Source: Methanobacteriota archaeon (lineage in GTDB: Archaea; Thermoplasmatota; Thermoplasmata; RBG-16-68-12). Taken from it: a stretch of DNA of 6,321 nt. Below the pieces are notes generated by a model. That model was given only the letters and a program-made list of their open reading frames with translations, made no database searches and was not told the DNA's origin. The translations under genes were made by a program, and so were the position numbers. Position 1 is the stretch's first letter; every line of letters starts with the position of its first letter. Shown piece by piece: positions 1-4,607 of the stretch. The stretch covers positions 1-6,321 of the forward strand of contig VBMR01000179.1 in the NCBI GenBank assembly GCA_005878325.1, given 5' to 3'.

Positions 1-521
1 GCCTCGTTCGGAGCTTCCAGAATCCCCGGTTGTTCGCCGGGATGACGGTCCTGGAGAACGCGCTGGTCCCCGCGAGGAATCAAAGGGGGGAGCGAATCCG
101 AGATGCGCCGTTCCGGAAGCGGTGGGAGGGCCAGGAAAAGGCCCTTGCCGAGACCGCCCTCGAGATCCTCGCTCGGAACCAACTTAAGGAGGTCCGACTG
201 AACTGGGCCACAGACATTTCTGGGGGGCAGATGAAACTCCTCGAGGTCTCTCGGACGCGGATGGCGGAACCTCAGCTGCTCCTCCTCGATGAGCCGACGG
301 CCGGCGTCGCGCCAAAACTGGCGCAGGAGATTTTCGACGGCATCGCCGCGATGCACCGGGAGCACGGCCTCACGTTCCTCATCATCGAGCACCGGCTCGA
401 GGTCCTACTGAACACAGTCGAGCGCGTCCTCGTCCTACATCAGGGCCGCATCCTGTTTGACGGTCCCCCGGAGTCCGCCGTGAAGGACGCGGCGGTCATC
501 GACGCATACCTCGGCGAGTGA
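1..521 (+). CDS. livG: Branched-chain amino acid ABC transporter ATPase LivG, 3' part (5' end outside window)
   Basis: This is the C-terminal 172 residues of an ABC ATPase; the reading frame is open to the left edge, with the first full codon at base 3, so the Walker A part lies outside. The visible part starts at the Q-loop (RSFQNPRLFAGMTVLEN, Gln at visible residue 6). It continues with the ABC signature SGGQ (73-76), Walker B LLLLDEPTAGVAP (Asp96, Glu97) and the H-loop histidine (130, in LIIEH). The ending VIDAYLGE is typical of LivG. LivG and LivF are the cytoplasmic ATPases that power uptake of branched-chain amino acids or related substrates through LivH/LivM, which would be expected upstream. 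The stop codon overlaps the start region of livF, indicating a tight operon. One oddity is RTRM just after the signature, where the family normally has RALM. The family is clear; the exact substrate is inferred. Confidence 0.93.
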   Translation, partial: LVRSFQNPRLFAGMTVLENALVPARNQRGERIRDAPFRKRWEGQEKALAETALEILARNQLKEVRLNWATDISGGQMKLLEVSRTRMAEPQLLLLDEPTAGVAPKLAQEIFDGIAAMHREHGLTFLIIEHRLEVLLNTVERVLVLHQGRILFDGPPESAVKDAAVIDAYLGE

Positions 522-1240
522 CTATGGACGCCGTTTTCCGGGCCGAAGGCATCGTCGGCGGCTACCAGAACGTGGTTGTCGTGCAAGGCGTGACCGTGAA
601 CCTCGGCGTACAAGAGATCGTCGCCCTTGTCGGGCCGAACGGGAGTGGGAAGAGCACTTTCTTGAAGTCCGTCTGCGGCCTCGCCCACCTGTTCGAAGGC
701 CACGTATATCTGGACGGGAAAGAGATCACGGGTCTCACTCCGGAGGGAAAGACGAGCCTCGGGATCCAGTACGTGCCGCAGGTTGACAACACCTTTCCGG
801 ACCTGCGGGTGCGGGAGAACCTCGAGATGGGGGCGTATCTCGAGCGGGACAAAGAGACCATTCGGCGGATGATGACTCACGTGTTCGACACATTCCCGGT
901 CCTAGAGGAACGGAAGGAGCAGTTCGCCTCCACCCTCAGCGGCGGGGAACGCCAGATGCTCGCGATTGGCCGGGCGCTCATGGCCAATCCGAGAATCCTG
1001 TTCCTCGATGAGCCGACGGCGGCCCTGGCGCCGAAGACGGTCGCCGAACTGTTCCGCCAGATTTTGCAGGTCCGGGAAGCGGGCGTCTCGATCCTTTTGG
1101 TCGAGCAGCACGCCCGCAAGGCCTTAGAGATGGCCGAGCGCGGCTACGTCCTCGTTGCTGGAAAGTCGGTCATGGAGGGGACGGGTGCCGAAATCCTGGC
1201 GAATGAGGATTTGAAGAAGGTGTTCCTCGGGCAACGGTGA
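518..1240 (+). CDS. livF: Branched-chain amino acid ABC transporter ATPase LivF
   Basis: This is a complete ABC ATPase of 240 residues, the usual LivF length. Counted from the GTG at 518, it has Walker A GPNGSGKST (39-47), the Q-loop glutamine at 88 (YVPQ), the signature LSGGE (140-144), Walker B ILFLDEP (Asp164, Glu165) and the H-loop histidine at 198 (LLVEQH). The LVEQH motif and the RALM that follows the signature fit LivF. It should pair with LivG in the cytoplasm to drive import of branched-chain amino acids or similar ligands. The GTG at 518 overlaps the livG stop by four bases (GTGA), which favours translational coupling; an ATG two codons later (524) is an equally reasonable start, and neither has a clear Shine-Dalgarno site. 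The gene ends 37 bases before the end of a convergent gene. Substrate specificity cannot be read from the ATPase. Confidence 0.95.
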   Translation: MTMDAVFRAEGIVGGYQNVVVVQGVTVNLGVQEIVALVGPNGSGKSTFLKSVCGLAHLFEGHVYLDGKEITGLTPEGKTSLGIQYVPQVDNTFPDLRVRENLEMGAYLERDKETIRRMMTHVFDTFPVLEERKEQFASTLSGGERQMLAIGRALMANPRILFLDEPTAALAPKTVAELFRQILQVREAGVSILLVEQHARKALEMAERGYVLVAGKSVMEGTGAEILANEDLKKVFLGQR

Positions 1241-1277
1241 CGTCCTCCGTGAGGGCACGATCCAGTCTCCTCCCTCG

Positions 1278-1986
1278 CTACCGTCGCCCCAGATTCCGTC
1301 GCAAGATTCCGCGTTCCCGCGCTTCGGACAGGTGCTCCATGAGCACTCGTTCGACATGGCTCGCGAACGGCTCGTACTCCGTCATCCAGTAGTGCTCCAT
1401 CGCGGAGCCCTTCGGGCCGTACTGGGGGCCGAACGGGTTCGCGAGGTCGCAGAGGCGGTGGAGGGTCTCGTGGAACAAGGTGTCGTATGCCTCCTGGATG
1501 CCGTGATCCGAGGGGTCCCGGCCGTCCCACCAGAAGTCCAGGAGCCCGGCTCGTCCCGAAGACGACAATCGGAGGGACGACATCGCGGCCGCGTTTCGGC
1601 TTGGGTCGAAACGAGGCGTCGTGCTCCTGGAGGATCCGCAGATAGCGTTGGGAAGCGGCCCGGCCGGGTGGGCTCGCAAACCGTTCCGGGTCCGTCTCGG
1701 GCAACGGGTAATCGCGCAGGTGGCGCGCGGCGAGAGCCTCGGCCCGAGCGTACGTGGCGGCCATGACTTCTCGGGTGAGGCTCACGACCTCCGTCGGCAA
1801 CCGGCGTCGGGCCGGGATCGGGAGGTCCCTCGTGATCGCTCGGAGTCGAAGGGCAACGGGTGGCGCTCTCAGTTTCTCGTTCAGCTCCGCGATGCCCGCC
1901 TTCGTGTACCATCGCGTGTGGATCGGCTCCGCGATCCGGCGGTCCCCATCCCAATAATACAACTGCCGCCGGCCTCCGGGAGGCAT
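1278..1986 (-). pseudogene. HExxH-motif protein of unknown family, frameshifted
   Basis: I do not recognise the family. Two minus-strand frames together make one plausible protein of about 235 residues. The N-terminal part runs from ATG 1986 (MPPGGRRQLYYWDGDRRIAE) through a segment ending DVVPPIVVFGTSRAP. After that this frame becomes Arg/Pro-rich and unlike protein. The adjacent frame takes over with LLDFWWDGRDPSDHG and runs to the TAG at 1278-1280. The switch needs one base to be skipped somewhere near 1530-1590. The C-terminal part holds HETLH (1458-1472), a possible zinc-binding HExxH, followed about 30 residues later by TEYEPFASHVERV, whose glutamates could supply a third ligand as in gluzincin or ImmA-like folds; that role is inferred. 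Codons on each side of the break have high GC3, so decay would be recent, or the break is an assembly error. The start is uncertain: a GTG at 2085 is in frame but adds a low-quality extension. Confidence 0.6.
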
Positions 1987-2074
1987 GAGGGCGCATCGAG
2001 GGAGTGGCTTTGACCGTTTCGTCAGGCGGAGAGACGATGAACTCGATCGCTGGAAGTCCGGACCTTGCGATTTC

Positions 2075-2082
2075 CTAAATAG
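2075..2082. promoter_or_regulatory. TATA-like element CTAAATAG between divergent genes
   Basis: A short AT-rich island stands out in GC-rich surroundings. Read on the + strand it is CTAAATAG, and an archaeal start site about 26 bases downstream would fall near 2104, just before ATG 2109. Read on the minus strand it is CTATTTAG, predicting a start near 2052 and a leader of about 65 bases for the gene starting at 1986. It may serve one or both directions. No strong BRE is obvious, so this is a weak call. Confidence 0.3.
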
Positions 2083-2108
2083 CACGGTCCCTTGACGAGA
2101 GGTCGCGA

Positions 2109-2216
2109 ATGCCGTCGCTTGACCAATTCATGGACATCCGTTATCGGGACGACGCCGGTGGTCGGGGCGTCGCCTCCGGACCCCGCATGTCTCATGGGAG
2201 GAGGGTCGAAGATTGA
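2109..2216 (+). CDS. Possible 35-residue leader peptide overlapping the next gene
   Basis: A short ORF beginning MPSLDQFMDIRYRDDAGG starts at ATG 2109. It has a good Shine-Dalgarno sequence, GAGGT at 2099-2103, five bases upstream. The TGA stop (2214-2216) shares its last base with the ATG of the following gene (TGATG), a classic coupling arrangement. The first half has coding-like codons; the second half is Gly/Arg-rich and less convincing. No domain is recognisable. It could be a translated leader, a genuine micro-protein, the displaced N-terminus of the downstream gene after a frameshift, or chance. The start signals are what make it worth recording. Confidence 0.3.
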   Translation: MPSLDQFMDIRYRDDAGGRGVASGPRMSHGRRVED

Positions 2217-2620
2217 TGGTCGTGCTAGCCTGGCGGACGGGTTCCACCGCAAAGTTCGAACATCCTTTCCCTCAGCTCCTTCAAGACGGAGGCATCGAAT
2301 GGTTTTTCTATTTCCGAAAAAACGATGTCCCTCGATACGAGCTCGAGACGATTGCACGGGCCGAGCACGAAAAGTTCCTTCGCCTCGCGGTCACGTTCGG
2401 TTCAATCGATCCGAAGACCTCGGAATACCGAAGCTCGACCGCGGTCCATCTGTGGCAGATGAACAGGCTCCCGCCGTCCGTCTCTTGGCGGAAGGTCCTC
2501 GTCCACGTGTTCACGCATGAGCCGTTGCATCACGCGATCGGAAAGTGCCTGGCCGAGACGAGGGAGCGCGGGGATCAGGAGTGGGTCATCCGACGGTTGG
2601 GCGACGGGCGCTGGTGGTAG
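2216..2620 (+). CDS. Hypothetical protein with HEPLH motif
   Basis: This 134-residue protein belongs to no family I recognise. It looks genuinely coding throughout, with balanced amino acid composition and aromatic-rich segments such as GIEWFFYFRKNDVPRYE (26-42). Near the C-terminus is VFTHEPLHHAIGKCLAE, in which HEPLH (101-105) fits the HExxH metal-binding pattern; an additional histidine follows at 106. The protein ends RRLGDGRWW. There is no signal peptide or membrane helix, so it should be cytoplasmic. ATG 2216 is chosen because a purine block GGGAGGAGGG (2196-2205) lies ten bases upstream and the stop of a short upstream ORF overlaps it; a TTG at 2213 is also possible. Its first half uses more A/T-ending codons than neighbouring genes. 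Metallopeptidase function is only a possibility, because a single HExxH in a short protein can occur by chance. Confidence 0.7.
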   Translation: MVVLAWRTGSTAKFEHPFPQLLQDGGIEWFFYFRKNDVPRYELETIARAEHEKFLRLAVTFGSIDPKTSEYRSSTAVHLWQMNRLPPSVSWRKVLVHVFTHEPLHHAIGKCLAETRERGDQEWVIRRLGDGRWW

Positions 2621-2829
2621 TCGCGGCCTGAGGCCTTCCCATGGAATCGGTCCGGTCCCTGGGTTCGAAAGTGTCCACGGAGGTCGCAGGGCGCACCAAG
2701 ACGTTGCAGCGGCCTGACGGGTATCCTTATGCCCTTAGTCCTCGATGTCCGGCCGAGGGGGTCTGTAAGTTGCAGCAAGGATCACAGAGTTCGACGGAGT
2801 CGTGGACGACCGGCATGCCGAGGCATATG
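2621..2829 (+). other. Intergenic stretch, no clear gene
   Basis: About 200 bases between the HEPLH protein and the small membrane protein. The frame of the downstream gene is open through it from 2641, but the translation is Ser/Arg/Pro-rich and lacks protein-like character, so I treat it as untranslated. It contains a weak TATA-like island, GTATCCTTAT at 2721-2730, which could promote the downstream gene. There is no obvious terminator or repeat. Confidence 0.4.
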
Positions 2830-3042
2830 ATGGCCGGAATGCGTTGGCGTTCGATGGCGTCGGTAGCCATCGGTTTCGGTTGGGTGGTATTCATCCTTCT
2901 GTTCGCGGGATTCTGGTCCGGGGGATTCACTCCGTTCCAGGACATCGTGGTCTTCTTCGCATCGATCGTCGTCGCCATCGGGACCTTGGCCACGCTCTGG
3001 GCCGGATGGGGCATGCGCTGGGGCAACTATTGGGGTCACTGA
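2830..3042 (+). CDS. Small two-helix membrane protein, function unknown
   Basis: This is a protein of about 70 residues with two predicted transmembrane helices, roughly residues 9-29 (ASVAIGFGWVVFILLFAGFW) and 38-60 (IVVFFASIVVAIGTLATLWA), joined by a short loop GGFTPFQD. The N-terminus is basic (MRWRS) and the C-terminus is Trp/Gly-rich, ending WGMRWGNYWGH. By the positive-inside rule the N-terminus probably faces the cytoplasm; the C-terminal arginine suggests the same side, giving a helical hairpin. I chose ATG 2830 because GAGG (2820-2823) lies six bases upstream, but ATGs at 2815, 2827 and 2839 are alternatives; 2839 would leave MRWRSMASVA as the start. It ends inside the end of the convergent SRPBCC gene with a seven-base overlap. 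I do not recognise a named family. Confidence 0.65.
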   Translation: MAGMRWRSMASVAIGFGWVVFILLFAGFWSGGFTPFQDIVVFFASIVVAIGTLATLWAGWGMRWGNYWGH

Positions 3043-3533
3043 CGCGCGTGACCTGCGGAGCGGCGACTACCCTTGTAGTCCCGCTCCATCGCCGCCGCAA
3101 AACGTTTCCACGCCCGTAGGGCCGATGCCTCGCGCTCCGCCTTGGAGAGTTCCTCGCCGATTCGCACCCGAGGACGGCGCCTCCACCGGAGTTCCAGCTG
3201 GGTCCGACCGTCGGGTAGGGTCGTCAGGACATAGTCGGCCGTGACGTCGCGCCTGTTTCCGATGCCATCCATGTGCCACCGGTTCGGGCGATGCAGCGTG
3301 ACGGTCTCTCGGGACCACACCCATCCGTCCTTCGCCTCTTCGAGGTCCTCGAACACGACGCGACGCGAGGTGCGTTCGACGATCCAGCGCCGGTACGACT
3401 CCCCCTCCAGCTTCCCATCGTCGGGCGTGTAGTCCGTGCACCAATCGAACGCGAACTTGAGCGGGACTCGGAAGGTCACACGGATGCGGTATTCGGGACC
3501 ATCCCCTGTTCGTCTGGTTCCTTTCCGCGGCAT
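3036..3533 (-). CDS. SRPBCC (START/Bet v1-like) family protein
   Basis: This 165-residue cytoplasmic protein fits the SRPBCC fold, a helix-grip beta barrel with a hydrophobic ligand cavity. The pattern is visible in order. A first beta strand leads into the typical helix (YRIRVTFRVPLKFAFDWCTD, residues 15-34). Several alternating strands follow (RRWIVERTSRRVVFEDLEE; WVWSRETVTLHRPNRWHMDG; TADYVLTTLPDGRTQLELRW). A long C-terminal helix rich in Lys/Arg/Glu closes the fold (EELSKAEREASALRAWKRFA). Members bind lipids or other hydrophobic molecules, or act as cyclases; no catalytic role can be assigned here. ATG 3533 is preferred over an in-frame TTG at 3563 because the intervening residues are not conserved-looking. 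It lies 44 bases downstream of the DUF1761 gene on the same strand, so an operon is likely. Its stop overlaps a convergent gene by seven bases. Confidence 0.8.
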   Translation of the reverse strand: MPRKGTRRTGDGPEYRIRVTFRVPLKFAFDWCTDYTPDDGKLEGESYRRWIVERTSRRVVFEDLEEAKDGWVWSRETVTLHRPNRWHMDGIGNRRDVTADYVLTTLPDGRTQLELRWRRRPRVRIGEELSKAEREASALRAWKRFAAAMERDYKGSRRSAGHARQ

Positions 3534-3577
3534 GACACCGTCACCGGATGACGCGTTCTTCAAGCATCAGGGTTCGG

Positions 3578-3991
3578 TTATCGGATTGCGGTGAGCATGG
3601 CCCCCATCGCAATCATCGCGATGGCATGCTGGGCCTGGACGATTGCGAAGGCGGTGGGAGAGCCCTTCGTGAAGAGCAGGCTGGGCGCGCTCGGGAGGAG
3701 GATGAACGCGAACCAGATGATCAACGCGACCAAGATTCCGTCCGACACGACCGTCACGTTGGCGGCACCGAAGACCAACCGCAAGAACGTCGCCCCGATG
3801 ATGGAGTTGACCAGGGCCGCGATGAACCCGGGCGCGGGGTTCCCGGCCTGCTCCGGCTTCAATCCGAGGGCCGCCATCCACCTCCGACCGAAGAGGGGCG
3901 GCGAAAACCAGATCCCTCCGATAATCCAGGCACTCACACCCGCAGCCACAATCGCAATCCAGTTGAAACTGGACACGTCAAAGGACACCAT
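3578..3991 (-). CDS. DUF1761 family integral membrane protein
   Basis: This 137-residue protein matches the DUF1761 family. The family hallmarks are an Asn-Trp at the start of helix 1 (FNWIAIVAAGVSAWIIGGIW, residues 9-28) followed directly by FSPPLFGRRWM, equivalent to the usual W-Y-S-P-x-L-F-G-x-x-W block. Four membrane helices are evident: about 9-29, 54-75, 83-107 (ILVALIIWFAFILLPSAPSL) and 114-136 (AFAIVQAQHAIAMIAMGAML). The length is normal for the family. The molecular function of DUF1761 proteins is unknown. ATG 3991 is well supported: a purine-rich GGGAGAGGG stretch precedes it closely and a TATA box lies about 38 bases upstream. The downstream gene on the same strand is an SRPBCC protein 44 bases away, suggesting co-transcription and possibly a shared role at the membrane, which is inference. 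Confidence 0.88.
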   Translation of the reverse strand: MVSFDVSSFNWIAIVAAGVSAWIIGGIWFSPPLFGRRWMAALGLKPEQAGNPAPGFIAALVNSIIGATFLRLVFGAANVTVVSDGILVALIIWFAFILLPSAPSLLFTKGSPTAFAIVQAQHAIAMIAMGAMLTAIR

Positions 3992-4005
3992 GTCCCTCTC
4001 CCCCG

Positions 4006-4020
4006 GCCCCGGGAAGGGGC
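4006..4020. repeat. Perfect GC hairpin beside the DUF1761 promoter
   Basis: The sequence GCCCC-GGGAA-GGGGC is a five-base-pair perfect inverted repeat with a five-base loop. It lies between the TATA-like box and the start codon of the DUF1761 gene, close to the predicted transcription start. It could be an operator half-site pair or leader structure, or simply chance in GC-rich DNA. Confidence 0.3.
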
Positions 4021-4025
4021 TGCCA

Positions 4026-4033
4026 CTTTATAG
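4026..4033. promoter_or_regulatory. TATA box of the DUF1761 operon, possibly bidirectional
   Basis: On the minus strand this reads CTATAAAG, preceded by the purine-rich GGGGAAG, which resembles an archaeal BRE. Transcription would start about 26 bases on, near 4002, leaving an approximately 11-base leader before ATG 3991 that carries the GGGAGAGGG ribosome-binding stretch. On the + strand the same bases read CTTTATAG and could drive the cyclophilin gene with a leader of about 55 bases, but no BRE-like flank is seen in that direction. The minus-strand role is the better supported one. Confidence 0.55.
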
Positions 4034-4083
4034 CTTCCCCTTCCTGGCAACCCAAATCGTTATCCACGAGAGTTCAGGACAGG

Positions 4084-4091
4084 CTTACATA
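4084..4091 (+). promoter_or_regulatory. Weak TATA-like element before the cyclophilin gene
   Basis: The sequence CTTACATA is centred about 26 bases before ATG 4114, the spacing expected for a leaderless archaeal transcript. The match to the TATA consensus is imperfect. It is an alternative to the stronger AT-rich element at 4026-4033 for this gene. Confidence 0.25.
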
Positions 4092-4113
4092 GGCGTTCCG
4101 AATGGGAGCCCGC

Positions 4114-4572
4114 ATGACGACAGTCGTGTTGCAGACCACGATGGGGGACGTCAAGCTGGACCTGTTCGACGACGCGATGCCCATTACCACAGGGAACTTT
4201 GCGAAGCTCGTCAAGCAGGGCTTCTACGATGGGACGATCTTCCACCGGGTCATCCCGGGCTTCATGATTCAAGGAGGGGATCCGAAAGGGACGGGGATGG
4301 GCGGGCCCGGGTACACGATCAAGGACGAACTCCCTCCCAGCAACCGAAACTCGCGCGGGACGATCTCCATGGCGAACGCGGGTCCGAATACCGGAGGCAG
4401 TCAGTTCTTCATCAACGTCGTGGACAACCTGCGGCTGGACCGCAAGCATCCCGTCTTCGGCAAGGTTGTGGGCGGGATGGAGGTCGTCGATGCGATCAGC
4501 CGCACACCCACGGACGCCGAGGACCGACCTCGGAAGCCGGTCGCGATTCGGAAGGCCGTCCTGACTTCGTAG
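4114..4572 (+). CDS. Cyclophilin-type peptidyl-prolyl cis-trans isomerase
   Basis: This is a complete single-domain cyclophilin of 152 residues that catalyses cis-trans isomerisation of X-Pro bonds to assist folding. The N-terminus MTTVVLQTTMGDVKLDLF is the usual first strand pair. Active-site residues are present: Arg45 in FHRVIPGFMIQGGDP, Phe50, Met51 and Gln53, then MANAGPNTGGSQFFI (86-100) and His112 in RKHPVFGKV. The position of human cyclophilin A Trp121 is Arg107 here, as non-Trp residues are common outside eukaryotes, so cyclosporin binding should be weak. There is no signal peptide or membrane helix, so it acts in the cytoplasm. ATG 4114 is preferred to the in-frame ATG 4102 because it matches the family start and has GGGAG (4104-4108) five bases upstream. 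The gene stands alone, divergent from DUF1761, and its stop is 35 bases from the end of the convergent secreted-protein gene. Confidence 0.95.
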   Translation: MTTVVLQTTMGDVKLDLFDDAMPITTGNFAKLVKQGFYDGTIFHRVIPGFMIQGGDPKGTGMGGPGYTIKDELPPSNRNSRGTISMANAGPNTGGSQFFINVVDNLRLDRKHPVFGKVVGGMEVVDAISRTPTDAEDRPRKPVAIRKAVLTS

Positions 4573-4607
4573 GACAGGCCGCGAGTCCGGGCCGGGCCAG
4601 GGTTGGG

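Noticed and set aside
283..301. A 19-base exact match to 1002-1020
   Set aside because: Both copies encode the LDEPTA Walker B/D-loop of homologous ABC ATPases, so this reflects family conservation rather than a repeat element.
440..880. Minus-strand ORF opposite livF
   Set aside because: Wholly antisense to livG/livF, His/Pro-rich and without recognisable features.
1144..1529. Continuation of the long minus-strand frame (part of 1144-2085) beyond the frameshift, overlapping livF
   Set aside because: Translation is dominated by Arg, Pro and Gly and runs antisense into livF; the adjacent frame has the protein-like sequence.
1332..2013. Several + strand ORFs antisense to the HExxH pseudogene
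   Set aside because: Arg/Gly/Val-rich shadows produced by high GC content, with no domain or start signal.
4573..4607. Possible terminator between the convergent cyclophilin and secreted-protein genes
   Set aside because: GC-rich but without a clear stem-loop followed by a T-run in either direction.
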